A stretch of 64,000 nt of DNA from Actinoallomurus spadix (GTDB taxonomy: Bacteria > Actinomycetota > Actinomycetes > Streptosporangiales > Streptosporangiaceae), in contig NZ_JAMXMX010000008.1 in assembly GCF_024055725.1 (NCBI RefSeq), positions 1-64,000 of the forward strand, in the 5' to 3' direction. Every line of letters begins with the position of its first letter. Position 1 is the stretch's first letter. The notes beneath the pieces were generated by a model, which saw nothing but the letters and a program-made list of their open reading frames with translations, ran no database searches and had not been told where the DNA came from. Positions 45,252 through 54,358 of the stretch are shown piece by piece. A program made the translations under genes and the position numbers.

Positions 45252-47852
45252 ATGAGGCGGGGGCGGTGGGCGGCGGTCGCCGGCGCGGTGGCCGTGCTGG
45301 CGGGCGGGGTGGCCTGGGCGGCGCTGCCGGGGCCGCCGCGCGTACGGGCGTCGGAGCAGCGCGTCGCGGTCGTCGACGGGCCGCACGACGACCGGCACAT
45401 CGCCCTCGACACGACCTTCTTCGCGCCCGCCGGCCGCGGGCGCGCGCCCGCGGTGCTGCTCGCGCACGGGTTCGGCGGCAGCAAGGACGACACCCGTGGC
45501 GAGGCCGAGCGGCTGGCCCGGCACGGGTACGCCGTGCTCACCTGGTCCGCGCGCGGCTTCGGCCGCTCGGACGGTGAGATCACCCTCGACTCCCCCGACT
45601 ACGACGTGAAGGACGTCCGGCAGCTGATCGACTGGCTGGCCCGCCGCTCCGAGGTGCGCCTCGACGCGCCGGGTGATCCGCGCGTCGGCGTCGCCGGGCA
45701 GTCCTACGGCGGCGCGATCACTCTGCTGGCCGCCGCGTACGACCGCCGCGTCGACGCCATCGCGCCGCAGGTCACCTGGTACGACCTGGCCGACTCGCTC
45801 TTTCCCGACGCCACCGGCCGGGGTGCCGCGAACGGCGTGTTCAAGAAGGTCTGGGCCGGGATCTTCTTCACCGGCGGCGCGTCGTCCACAGCCTGTGGAC
45901 GGTTCCTGCCGTCGCTGTGCGCGATGTACCAGAGGGTCGCGGAGACCGGGGCGCCCACGCCCGAGGCGATCGCGACGCTGCGCCGGTCCAGCACCTCCTC
46001 CGTCGCCGGCCGGATCCACGTCCCGACCCTCCTGGTCCAGGGCCAGTCGGACTCGCTGTTCCCCCTCGACCAGGCCGACGGCAACGCGCGGGCGGTCACC
46101 GGCGCTCCGGTGAAGGTCGTCTGGTTCCAGGGTGGGCACGACGGCGGCGACCCGGAGACCACCCGGATCCGCGGGCTCGTCACCGGCTGGTTCGACCGTT
46201 ACCTCAAGGGCGACCGTACGGCGGCGGAGAGCGGGTTCACCGTCACCCGGAGCGGCGGCATCGACTCCTCCACCCAGCGCGTCGTCGTCACCGCCGCCAC
46301 CGCGCCCCGGTACCCCGGCCTGTCCGGCGCGGCCCGGCGCACGTTCCCGCTGGGCGGCCAGGAGCAGACGATCCAGAACCCGCCCGGCGGCTCCCCCGCC
46401 TCCGTCTCCACGCTGCCCGGGCTCGGCGCGCTGAACGCGGCCGGCGGGCTCGGCGCCGGCGGGGCGCAGTTCGACCTGCCCGGCCAGTCGGCGGCCTTCG
46501 AGACCGAGCCGCTGGACGCACCGGTGACGCTCACCGGATCCGCGCGTGTCCGCGTCCACGTCGCCGGCGGGCGGGCCACCCTGTTCGCCAAGGTGTACGA
46601 CGTCGGGCCGGACGGCCAGGCCACACCGGCCCGCCGCCTCGCCGCCCCGTTCACCCTCGACGGCACGGCGGACGTCGCCCTGCCCGCCCTCGACCACCGC
46701 TTCGACGCGGGTCATAGCATCCGGGTCGTCTTCGGCACCACCGACATGGGCTTCGCCTCCCCGGCCCGCGCCGCCTCCTACCGCGTGTCCGTGGACTCCC
46801 CGCTGACCGTCCCCGCCGACCCGGCGCTGCGCGCGCCGTCCGCCCCGCTGCCCTGGTGGGTGTGGGGGCTTCCGGCGATCGCGGTGGCGGCGGCCGTCGT
46901 CCTCGTCGCGACGGGACGTGGGCGGCGCCACGGCGGCGGCGAACCCGGCGACCCCGAGGTGCCGCTGGAGATCAGCGGGCTCACCAAACGCTACAAGAAC
47001 GGCCACCTCGCCGTGGACGACCTGTCCTTCCGCGTCGAACGCGGGCAGGTCTGCGGCCTGCTCGGCCCGAACGGCGCCGGCAAGACCACCACGCTGCGCA
47101 TGCTCATGGGCCTCATCCACCCCGACGCCGGGCAGATCCGCATCTTCGGCGAGCCCGTACGGCCCGGCGCTCCCGTGCTGGCCCGGCTCGGCTCGTTCGT
47201 GGAGGGCCCCGGCTTCCTGCCGCACCTGTCCGGCCGCGACAACCTGGAGCTGTACTGGAAGGCCGCCGGGCGCGGCGAGGCGTACCTCGACGAGGCCCTG
47301 GAGATCGCCGGGCTGGGCGACGCGATCCGCCGGCCGGTGCGGACCTACTCGCAGGGGATGCGGCAGCGGCTCGCCATCGCCCAGGCCATGCTCGGCCTGC
47401 CCGACCTGCTCGTCCTCGACGAGCCGACCAACGGCCTCGACCCGCCGCAGATCGCCGAGATGCGCGAGGTCCTCGTGCGGTACGCCGCCGCGGGCCGGAC
47501 CGTCATCATCTCCAGCCACCTGCTCGCCGAGGTCGAGCAGACCTGCACCGACGTCGTCGTCATGCACCGGGGCACGCTCGTCGCCGCCGGTCCCGTGGCC
47601 GAGATCGCGGGCCACGACGGCTCGATCCTGGTCGGCACCCCGGAGGTCGACCGCGCGATGAGCGTGCTGACCGCGCTGGAGGGCGTCGAGGGCGCGGAGC
47701 CGTACGCCCCCGGTGTCCTCGTGCACCTGAACGGCTCGGGCCCCGCGGCCGTGGTCGCGGCCCTGGTCGCGGGCGGCGTCCCGGTCGACCGGGTGACGCC
47801 GCACCGCCGCCTGGAGGACGCCTTCCTCGCGCTGATCGGAGACGGCTCATGA
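45252..47852 (+). CDS. PepX-like hydrolase fused to ABC transporter ATPase
   Basis: An 866-residue fusion. After a signal-anchor (residues 5-25) comes an alpha/beta hydrolase of the X-Pro dipeptidyl-peptidase type: LLAHGFGGSKDD, nucleophile GVAGQSYGGA, acid in QGQSDSLFPLDQ, His in QGGHDGGD, and a beta-sandwich with PVTLTGSARVRVHVAGG. A membrane helix near 545 (PWWVWGLPAIAVAAAVVLV) connects to an ATPase with GPNGAGKTT, YSQGMRQRLAIAQAM and LLVLDEPTNGLD. The permease gene overlaps its stop. An external hydrolase and a cytoplasmic ATPase in one chain, separated by one helix, is topologically sensible. Confidence 0.88.
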   Translation: MRRGRWAAVAGAVAVLAGGVAWAALPGPPRVRASEQRVAVVDGPHDDRHIALDTTFFAPAGRGRAPAVLLAHGFGGSKDDTRGEAERLARHGYAVLTWSARGFGRSDGEITLDSPDYDVKDVRQLIDWLARRSEVRLDAPGDPRVGVAGQSYGGAITLLAAAYDRRVDAIAPQVTWYDLADSLFPDATGRGAANGVFKKVWAGIFFTGGASSTACGRFLPSLCAMYQRVAETGAPTPEAIATLRRSSTSSVAGRIHVPTLLVQGQSDSLFPLDQADGNARAVTGAPVKVVWFQGGHDGGDPETTRIRGLVTGWFDRYLKGDRTAAESGFTVTRSGGIDSSTQRVVVTAATAPRYPGLSGAARRTFPLGGQEQTIQNPPGGSPASVSTLPGLGALNAAGGLGAGGAQFDLPGQSAAFETEPLDAPVTLTGSARVRVHVAGGRATLFAKVYDVGPDGQATPARRLAAPFTLDGTADVALPALDHRFDAGHSIRVVFGTTDMGFASPARAASYRVSVDSPLTVPADPALRAPSAPLPWWVWGLPAIAVAAAVVLVATGRGRRHGGGEPGDPEVPLEISGLTKRYKNGHLAVDDLSFRVERGQVCGLLGPNGAGKTTTLRMLMGLIHPDAGQIRIFGEPVRPGAPVLARLGSFVEGPGFLPHLSGRDNLELYWKAAGRGEAYLDEALEIAGLGDAIRRPVRTYSQGMRQRLAIAQAMLGLPDLLVLDEPTNGLDPPQIAEMREVLVRYAAAGRTVIISSHLLAEVEQTCTDVVVMHRGTLVAAGPVAEIAGHDGSILVGTPEVDRAMSVLTALEGVEGAEPYAPGVLVHLNGSGPAAVVAALVAGGVPVDRVTPHRRLEDAFLALIGDGS

Positions 47853-48715
47853 CCCGGGAGGGACTCGTGGCCGAGGAGCCCGCGTACCGGCGGCGCCGAA
47901 CGCTGCCGCTGTGCGTCGAGGCCGTGCGCCAGTTCCGCCGGCGCCGCACCTGGATCGCGTTCCTGGTCCTGCTGGCCCTGCCCTGGGTGCTCGCCGCCGC
48001 CTTCAAGATCGGCGGCTCGCCGTCGGGGAACGACGCGAACACCCCCGGCCTCGTCACGGTCGCGACCGCGGGCGCGCTGAACTTCACGGCGTTCACGCTG
48101 TTCGCATCCGCGGGCTTCCTGCTCGTCGTGGCGGTGGCGCTGTTCTGCGGCGACACGGTGGCGAGCGAGGCGGGCTGGGCGTCCCTGCGCTACCTGCTCG
48201 CCGCCCCGGTGCCGCGCGTCCGCCTGCTGCGCCAGAAACTGATCGTCGCCCTCGCGTACGCCGCGCTGGCCGTCGTCAGCCTGCCCGCCATGGCGATGAT
48301 CACTGGGATCTACGTATTCGGCTGGGCCCGCCTGCGGGTGCCGGGCGCGGACGTCGCGCTGCCGAACGGCACGGCCCTCACCCGGTTGCTCATCATCGTC
48401 GCCTACATCCTGGCGTCCGAGCTGGTGGTCGCCGCCCTGGCGTTCCTGCTGTCCGTCACCACCGACTCGCCGCTCGGCGCGGTCGGCGGCGCGGTCGGCC
48501 TCGTCATCCTCAGCAACATCATCGACGCGGTCACCGCGCTCGGCCACTGGCGGGAGTTCCTGCCGACGCACTGGACGTTCGCCTGGACCGACGCCCTCCA
48601 GCCGCACCTGGAGTGGACCGGCATGATCAAGGGCACGGCCCTGTCCGCCTCGTACGCGGTGGTGTTCCTCGCCCTGGCCGTCCGCCGCTTCCGCGCCAAG
48701 GACGTCGTCAGCTGA
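47849..48715 (+). CDS. ABC transporter permease
   Basis: A 288-residue membrane protein with about six helices (IAFLVLLALPWVLAAAFK, NFTAFTLFASAGFLLVVAVALF, LIVALAYAALAVVSLPAMAMI, IIVAYILASELVVAALAFLL, ASYAVVFLALAVRRF). It has the ABC-2 layout and the SLRYLLAAPVPR coupling segment. ATG overlaps the ATPase stop (ATGA), so it is the membrane partner of the fusion protein. Confidence 0.87.
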   Translation: MTREGLVAEEPAYRRRRTLPLCVEAVRQFRRRRTWIAFLVLLALPWVLAAAFKIGGSPSGNDANTPGLVTVATAGALNFTAFTLFASAGFLLVVAVALFCGDTVASEAGWASLRYLLAAPVPRVRLLRQKLIVALAYAALAVVSLPAMAMITGIYVFGWARLRVPGADVALPNGTALTRLLIIVAYILASELVVAALAFLLSVTTDSPLGAVGGAVGLVILSNIIDAVTALGHWREFLPTHWTFAWTDALQPHLEWTGMIKGTALSASYAVVFLALAVRRFRAKDVVS

Positions 48716-48788
48716 TCCGATTCCCGGAGTACCCGGCCGGTGATCCGGTCGCGGCAGATCGATGGTGACGAATGGGGCTGTTCCGGGC

Positions 48789-49772
48789 ATGATCGAGGCG
48801 GACGCGCGGGAGGCGATGCGGGTGACCGGTACCGAATTCGAAGAGCTGCTGGTGTTCGGCGGATCGGGCAGTCCGCGGCTCACCGCCGCGATCTGCGACC
48901 ACCTGGGCATCAAGCCGGGCCGCGGGGAGGTCATCCGCTTCTCCGACGGCAACCTGTTCGTGAAGGTCAACCAGAACGTCCGCGGCCGGCACGTGCACCT
49001 CGTGCAGTCGTCGGTGTTCCCTGCCAACGACAATTTCATGGAGCTGCTGTTCTGGATCGATGCGTTCAAGCGGGCCAGCGCGGCATCGGTGACGGTGCTG
49101 ATGCCGTACTTCAGCTACGCGAAGGCCGACAAGAAGGACGAGCCGCGGGTGTCGATCCGGGCCCGGGTGTGCGCGCAGTCGATCGAGGCGGCCGGGGCCG
49201 ACCGGGTCGTCACGATGGACCTGCACGCGCCGCAGATCCAGGGATTCTTCACGCGGCCGGTCGACGACCTGTACGCCCTCCCGCTGCTCGCCGAGGCCAT
49301 CGGTGACTCCGGCGACCTGGTCGTCGTGTCGCCGGACGCGGGATTCGCCAAGCAGGCCCGCAAGTACGCCAGACGGCTCGGCGCACCGCTCGCCATCGCC
49401 GACAAGGAGCGCGTCGACCACAGCGAGACCGCGCGGGTCGTCGACCTGATCGGTGACGTACGCGGCCGCGACGCGGTGATCGTCGACGACTTCACGATCA
49501 CCGCCGGCACGCTCACCGAGGTCGCGGAGTCCGTGATGGAGCACGGCGCGCGGAGCGTGCGCGCGGCCGTGACGCACGGCGTGTTCACCGGCAAGTCGAT
49601 GGAGCGGCTGGACTCCAGCCCGATCTCGCGGCTCTACGTGACCGACACGGTGGAGAACCAGCCGGTGCGCCTGTCGCCGAAGGTGCAGAAGGTCTCGGTC
49701 GCGCCGCTCTTCGCGGAGGCGATCACCCGTATCCACCGCCGCGAGAGCATCAGCGTCCTGTTCGACTTCTGA
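48789..49772 (+). CDS. Ribose-phosphate pyrophosphokinase family protein
   Basis: About 327 residues. It contains the PRPP synthetase motifs VVTMDLHAPQIQGFF, the loop YAKADKKDEPRVSIRA and the ribose-5-phosphate loop VIVDDFTITAGTL. Both catalytic loop and DDFTITAG differ slightly from classical Prs (DDMIDTAG), marking a divergent paralogue found in actinobacteria; whether it makes PRPP is unproven. The start is uncertain: ATG 48762, 48789 and 48819 are in frame; GGGAGG lies too close to the last. Confidence 0.85.
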   Translation: MIEADAREAMRVTGTEFEELLVFGGSGSPRLTAAICDHLGIKPGRGEVIRFSDGNLFVKVNQNVRGRHVHLVQSSVFPANDNFMELLFWIDAFKRASAASVTVLMPYFSYAKADKKDEPRVSIRARVCAQSIEAAGADRVVTMDLHAPQIQGFFTRPVDDLYALPLLAEAIGDSGDLVVVSPDAGFAKQARKYARRLGAPLAIADKERVDHSETARVVDLIGDVRGRDAVIVDDFTITAGTLTEVAESVMEHGARSVRAAVTHGVFTGKSMERLDSSPISRLYVTDTVENQPVRLSPKVQKVSVAPLFAEAITRIHRRESISVLFDF

Positions 49773-49896
49773 CCCTCGGCGTCCCGCGCCGGGCACGCTC
49801 CACGGCGACACGCATACGCACCGCCGATGACCAGCGGCTTTACAAATGTGGTCGAAAACCGGGATGGCGCGCGGCCGATATCGCTATTTTGTCGTA

Positions 49897-51330
49897 ATGA
49901 TCTTGAACCGTTATCGTAAGCACGGTCGGGGGTGGCTTGCGCTGGGCGGTGCGGTGATGCTGCTGGCCACCGTCGCGCAGCCGGCGCAGGCGGCCGAGCC
50001 GGACACCAGCGGTGTCGCGCGAAAGCTCCAGAAGACCATGGCCGCGCTGAAGTTCGGCGAGGTCCTGGACACCGAACCCCCCACGTCAACCATGGCGACG
50101 AAGTCCGCCTCGGTCGACGTCGACCCGGAGAAGAAGCTCGCGGGACGGGATCGGGCCCCCAGGCTGAAGGCGGCGGCCACCGCGGCCGCGACCCAGATCC
50201 ACCAGCAGCCCAACGTCGACGTGACCGTCCTCGAGCTCGACGGCAAGGGCCGGCCCGTCTCCTCCGGCACCGTCGTGACGAGCCCGACGTACAAGAACGG
50301 CGTCATCGTCCCGGTCGACCGGAACTTCCACACCACCGCGGTGCGCTACCGGCACTGGGACACCACCCTGTGGAACACCGACAACGGGCAGGGCGACACC
50401 GACGTCGTCCCGGGCCGGGAGAACGCGCCCATCGACTTCATGTCGCCGTACCCGGCATCGACCCTCAAGCTGCTCGTCGGCTTCGGCGTCCTCCAGCTCG
50501 TGGACAAGGGCACCATCACCCTGGACGACACGTACGCCTACCAGCCGACGCAGGCCTCCTCCCTGTGCGGTGACGCCACCACCGACACCGTCCGCAACTA
50601 CTTCGACCGCATGATCACCGTCTCCGACAACGGCTCGACGTGCGCGCTGATCAAGCTGCTGAACGACAAGGGCGCGATCGACGGCCTCAACCAGACCTTC
50701 CAGGACATCGGCCTGGAGACGCTGCAGCTGAAGGACACCAACCCAGCCAACGGCGGGAACTGGACCTCCGGCATCAACATGTCCTCGCTGGACACCGCCA
50801 AGCTGCTCGCGCTCGTCAACGGCGTGTCGGGCACGGCGTGGACCGCTCCGAACGGCAAGGCGGTCACCAGTGACGTCCTGAGCAGGTCCTCCCGGGAGTT
50901 CTTCCTGAAGGAGCTCGGCGAGCAGGGCTGGAACAACGTCCTGTCGACGACGAACTACTGCGGTTACACCTACCCGGCGGCGGGCATGCCGCAGCGGATC
51001 GCGCAGCGGTGGATCGGCCCCGACGGGACCGTGACGGTCAACGACGACCCGACCGACGGCAAGTACCTGTACCCCGTGCAGCCCTGCCAGGACGCCGCGC
51101 AGGTGACGTTCGCCCACAAGACGGGGCTGTCGGAGAACGCGGTGAGCGACGCGGGCATCGTCAAATCGCTGCCCGGCAAGCCGAACCGGCACTACATCAT
51201 CGCCGCGTTCAGCAACCTCGGCTACCGGTACATCGACCCGAACCGCCAGGATGTTCAGCCGTCGGTCAACCGGACCGAGAAGTTCGCGCTGCTCGGCCGC
51301 ACGATGGACGCCTACGAGGCCGCCCACTGA
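49897..51330 (+). CDS. Secreted class A beta-lactamase-like serine hydrolase
   Basis: A 477-residue exported protein. The signal peptide has a basic start (MILNRYRKHGRG), a hydrophobic core and QPAQAAE as likely cleavage site. The hydrolase part shows Ser188-x-x-Lys191 (PASTLK), SDN at 243-245 and KTG at 408-410, the three active-site motifs of penicillin-recognising enzymes. It is longer than a class A beta-lactamase (about 290 residues), with an extra N-terminal region of about 140 residues, so a peptidoglycan-related role is as likely as resistance. A hairpin terminator follows. Confidence 0.82.
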   Translation: MILNRYRKHGRGWLALGGAVMLLATVAQPAQAAEPDTSGVARKLQKTMAALKFGEVLDTEPPTSTMATKSASVDVDPEKKLAGRDRAPRLKAAATAAATQIHQQPNVDVTVLELDGKGRPVSSGTVVTSPTYKNGVIVPVDRNFHTTAVRYRHWDTTLWNTDNGQGDTDVVPGRENAPIDFMSPYPASTLKLLVGFGVLQLVDKGTITLDDTYAYQPTQASSLCGDATTDTVRNYFDRMITVSDNGSTCALIKLLNDKGAIDGLNQTFQDIGLETLQLKDTNPANGGNWTSGINMSSLDTAKLLALVNGVSGTAWTAPNGKAVTSDVLSRSSREFFLKELGEQGWNNVLSTTNYCGYTYPAAGMPQRIAQRWIGPDGTVTVNDDPTDGKYLYPVQPCQDAAQVTFAHKTGLSENAVSDAGIVKSLPGKPNRHYIIAAFSNLGYRYIDPNRQDVQPSVNRTEKFALLGRTMDAYEAAH

Positions 51331-51348
51331 CCCGGCCGGACACGAAGT

Positions 51349-51376
51349 GAAGGGGCCGGGAAATCCCGGCCCCTTC
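51349..51376 (+). terminator. Perfect 12-bp hairpin
   Basis: GAAGGGGCCGGG (51349-51360) and CCCGGCCCCTTC (51365-51376) pair fully around a four-base AAAT loop, 19 bases after the preceding stop. Confidence 0.85.
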
Positions 51377-51489
51377 CCTCATCCGCCGACGATGCCGGCT
51401 TCTTCGCGGGTTCCGCGGACCGGCGGATGGCCGGGATCGTCATATCCGCGTCATTGCGGCCACCGCATCGGGGCGGCGACGCTGAGGAC

Positions 51490-52440
51490 GTGCGGATCAC
51501 GTTCCTCGTCCACCCCGGCTTCCAGTCGCTGGACCTCACCGGCCCCCTGGAGGTCTTCGCCCTGGCCGGTGGCACCTACGCCACCGAGGTCGTCGCCGCC
51601 GAACGTGCGCCGGTCGAGTCATCCAGCGGTCTCGCGGTCCTTCCGCACCGGGCCTTCCACGACGACCCCGTCGACACCCTGATCGTGGTGGGCGGTCCCG
51701 GCACCGCGGAGGCCGTCCGGGACGAGCGGACGATCGCCTGGATCACGACCACCGCGCGGCGCGCCCGCCGCGTCGGCTCGGTGTGCAGCGGCGCGTTCCT
51801 GCTGGCACGGGCGGGTCTGCTCGACGGCCGGCGGGCGACCACTCACTGGTCGGCCTGCCGTCTGCTGGAGGAGCGATTCCCGTCCGTCGAGGTCGACCCG
51901 GATCCCATCTTCGTACGGGACGATCCGGTCTGGACCTCCGCGGGGGTGACCGCGGGGATCGACCTGGCGCTCGCGATGGTCGAGGACGACCTCGGCGCCG
52001 CGGCCGCCCGGACGGTCGCCCGGCAACTGGTCGTGTTCGTGCAGCGGCCGGGCGGGCAGGCGCAGTTCAGCGCGCAACTGGCCGCGCAGCGGCCGGACCG
52101 GCCCGGCCTGCGCGAACTGCAGCGGTGGATCGCCGACCACCTGACCGCGGATCTGTCCGTCGAGGCGCTGGCGGCCCGGACGGGGCTGAGCACGCGCCAC
52201 TTCGCCCGGGTCTTCCGCGACGACGTCGGCGTGACGCCGGGGGCGTACGTCGAATCGGTGCGGGTCGAGGCGGCCCGCCGGCTGCTGGAGACCTCCGCCC
52301 GCCCGCTCGACGTGATCGCCCGCGAGTGCGGCTTCGGCACGCCCGAGACGATGCACCGCAGTTTCAGGAGGACCGTGTCCGTCACTCCCGGCGACTACCG
52401 CCGCCGGTTCCGTGGCCACGCTTCCGTGGCGTCCCGATGA
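51490..52440 (+). CDS. GlxA-family transcriptional regulator (DJ-1 + AraC)
   Basis: A 316-residue regulator. The first 165 residues are a DJ-1/PfpI fold (FLVHPGFQSLDLTGPLEVF, VVGGPGTAEAV, VCSGAFLLARAGLLDG with the reactive Cys). The last 110 are an AraC double helix-turn-helix (LSVEALAARTGLSTRHFARVF, RPLDVIARECGFGTPETMH). GTG 51490 follows TGAGGAC. Its stop overlaps the next DJ-1-like gene, which is probably its target or partner. Confidence 0.9.
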   Translation: MRITFLVHPGFQSLDLTGPLEVFALAGGTYATEVVAAERAPVESSSGLAVLPHRAFHDDPVDTLIVVGGPGTAEAVRDERTIAWITTTARRARRVGSVCSGAFLLARAGLLDGRRATTHWSACRLLEERFPSVEVDPDPIFVRDDPVWTSAGVTAGIDLALAMVEDDLGAAAARTVARQLVVFVQRPGGQAQFSAQLAAQRPDRPGLRELQRWIADHLTADLSVEALAARTGLSTRHFARVFRDDVGVTPGAYVESVRVEAARRLLETSARPLDVIARECGFGTPETMHRSFRRTVSVTPGDYRRRFRGHASVASR

Positions 52441-52451
52441 GGAGCATTCCC

Positions 52452-53081
52452 GTGCAGATCGTGTTCGCGCTCTACGAAGGGTTCACCCCGCTCGACGCCG
52501 TCGGGCCACATGAGGTCCTGTCGCGCCTGCCGGGCGTCACGACGGTCTTCGCGGCGGCCGAACGCGGACCCGTCCGTTCGGACGGGACGCTCACCGTGTC
52601 GGCCGACGCGGCCCTGGACGAGCTGGACCGCTGCGACGTCCTCGTCGTGCCGGGCGGTCCGGGCACCCGCGAGGTCGTGCTCGGTGATCAGCGGTACGTC
52701 GACTGGGTCCGGCGCGTGCATCGCACGACCCGGTGGACCACGTCGGTGTGCTCCGGCTCGCTGATCCTCGGTGCGGCCGGGCTGCTCGACGGCCTGCCGG
52801 CGACGACGCACTGGGGCGCGCGGAAACAGCTCGAGGCGACCGGCGCGACGTACGTCCCCGAGCGCGTCGTGACGGCCGGGAAGATCGTGACGGCGGCGGG
52901 CGTCTCGGCCGGCATCGACATGGCGCTGACCCTGGCCGCCCGCATCGGCGGCGACGTCGCCGCGCAGGCGATCCAGCTGTGGATCGAGTACGACCCGCGA
53001 CCGCCCTTCGACAGCGGCTCACTCCCGAAGGCGTGCCCGGAGGTCCTGGACTTCGTCACCGCCCACCTGGCGACCGGATGA
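52452..53081 (+). CDS. DJ-1/PfpI-family protein
   Basis: A 209-residue protein, a stand-alone DJ-1 fold: VFALYEGFTPLDAVGPHEVL, VVPGGPGTREVV, TTSVCSGSLILGAAGLLDG with the nucleophile Cys, and ATTHWGARKQLEATG. Relatives include isonitrile hydratases. The GTG at 52452 is preferred, with GAGGAG seven bases upstream; the ATG at 52437 overlaps the upstream stop but has no ribosome site. It shares the fold of the first half of the preceding regulator, suggesting duplication. Confidence 0.88.
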   Translation: MQIVFALYEGFTPLDAVGPHEVLSRLPGVTTVFAAAERGPVRSDGTLTVSADAALDELDRCDVLVVPGGPGTREVVLGDQRYVDWVRRVHRTTRWTTSVCSGSLILGAAGLLDGLPATTHWGARKQLEATGATYVPERVVTAGKIVTAAGVSAGIDMALTLAARIGGDVAAQAIQLWIEYDPRPPFDSGSLPKACPEVLDFVTAHLATG

Positions 53082-53088
53082 CGGGCGC

Positions 53089-53400
53089 CTAGGATGTTCG
53101 GCCCTCGGCGGGCGGTTCCGCCAGGTCCGGGTGGACGCGGGCGGCGTCGATGGTGACGATCTCATACGCGGCCAGGCCTGCCCGGACGAAGGGGTCCTCG
53201 GCGATGATTTCCGCGATCCGCCTCCGGTCGACGCCGCGGGCGACGATCGCGCCGCCGTCCTCGGCCGGCACCGTCTGCCCGGACGCCAGGAACGTGCCGG
53301 TCCCGTGGTGGCGCTCCAGGTAATCGACGTGGCCGGGAATGTGCTCGGCGATCGCATCCGGCGAAGCGGTGTACCTCAGAAGCAACAAATGCAACTCCAC
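53089..53400 (-). CDS. YciI-family protein
   Basis: A 103-residue, ferredoxin-like-fold protein of the YciI/YCII family: LLLLRYTASPDAIAEHIPGH, SGQTVPAEDGGAIV and AEIIAEDPFVRAGLAAY. The paired His in EHIPGHVDYLERHH fits the family. Function in metabolism is unknown. Convergent with the PfpI gene, with seven bases between. Confidence 0.88.
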   Translation of the reverse strand: MELHLLLLRYTASPDAIAEHIPGHVDYLERHHGTGTFLASGQTVPAEDGGAIVARGVDRRRIAEIIAEDPFVRAGLAAYEIVTIDAARVHPDLAEPPAEGRTS

Positions 53401-53419
53401 GCCCGCATGATTCCACGTG

Positions 53420-53560
53420 GTCCGGCGGGGCCGGATGCGCCGCTCGGTCCACGAGGCGGAACTCGTGGCCCGCCGGGTCGCGCATCACCTGGCATCGACC
53501 GTGGGTGTCGGTGCGCAGGTCGCCCGGGCCCCACTCCCCGGTCCGGCGGATCGGGCGGAG
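53420..53560 (-). pseudogene. VOC (glyoxalase-like) C-terminal remnant
   Basis: The minus strand reads RTGEWGPGDLRTDTHGRCQV followed by MRDPAGHEFRLVD, the usual last strand of VOC-superfamily proteins with its metal-side Glu. No start or N-terminal half is present upstream, where the HD gene's promoter begins. It is a broken fragment left between two intact genes. Confidence 0.5.
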
Positions 53561-53640
53561 ATTGCCGTTCGCTTACCGTTTCATCTGCGGGAAGTCGTCT
53601 ACCGTGAGATACCCGGGCGGCCGAGAGTGAGGGGGCAGGC

Positions 53641-54234
53641 ATGCCGGAGGAGCTGGCGCGCTTGACGGAGTTCGTCTACGAGATCGGACTGCTCAAGCGC
53701 TACAAGCGGAGCGGCTGGCTCGTCGCCGGCGTCGCCGCTCCCGAGAGCATCGCGGATCACTCCTTCCGGGCGGCGGTGTTGGCCGGCGTCCTGGCCGCCC
53801 TGGAGGGCGCGAGTCCCGAGCGGGCCGTCCTGCTCAGCCTCTTCCACGACAGTCAGGAGACCCGGCTGACCGACCTGCCGTACCTCGCCAAGCGGTACGT
53901 CACCCGCATGCCCAACGAGCAGGTCACCGCGGACCAGGTGCGCGGGCTGCCCGCGCCGGTGGCCGACCTGGTCTCCGGTTCGGTCGCGGAGTACGAGCAG
54001 CGGACCAGTCTGGAGTCGCGCTGCGCGCGGGACGCCGACAAGCTCGAATGCCTGTTGCAGGCCATCGAGTACCGGGACCAGGGGCATCACACGATCCAGC
54101 CGTGGATCGACAGTTCGCTCGCCGCGCTGCAGACGCCGTCCGGGAAGAGGCTCGCCGATGAGGCGCTCGCCACCGGGTCGCTCGACTGGCTTCACGGCGC
54201 GGTGAACGGGGAGGACGACCCGGTCGCCGGCTGA
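53641..54234 (+). CDS. HD-domain phosphohydrolase (YfbR/HDDC2-like)
   Basis: A 197-residue hydrolase. Metal ligands are His40 (ESIADHSFRAA), His69-Asp70 (SLFHDSQETRLTDL) and Asp131 or Asp133 (ARDADKLECLLQ), in the order of 5'-deoxynucleotidases and HDDC2 proteins. It likely removes phosphate from nucleoside monophosphates. GAGAGTGAGGGGG upstream of the ATG is a fair ribosome site. Confidence 0.88.
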   Translation: MPEELARLTEFVYEIGLLKRYKRSGWLVAGVAAPESIADHSFRAAVLAGVLAALEGASPERAVLLSLFHDSQETRLTDLPYLAKRYVTRMPNEQVTADQVRGLPAPVADLVSGSVAEYEQRTSLESRCARDADKLECLLQAIEYRDQGHHTIQPWIDSSLAALQTPSGKRLADEALATGSLDWLHGAVNGEDDPVAG

Positions 54235-54358
54235 CGCTCTCCACGGTCCGGCCCGGATGTCCAGATCCGCACGCCGTGAGGTTCGTTACTTAGATGTTCC
54301 TGACAAGCCGAGTTAGGGTCAGTCACGTGCATAGTGCATCCGATGAGGAGGCGTTCGC

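Noticed and set aside
45135-47804. An 889-codon minus-strand frame opposite the hydrolase-ABC fusion
   Set aside because: Arg/Gly/Asp-rich composition without motifs; the plus strand has clear Walker and hydrolase motifs over the same bases.
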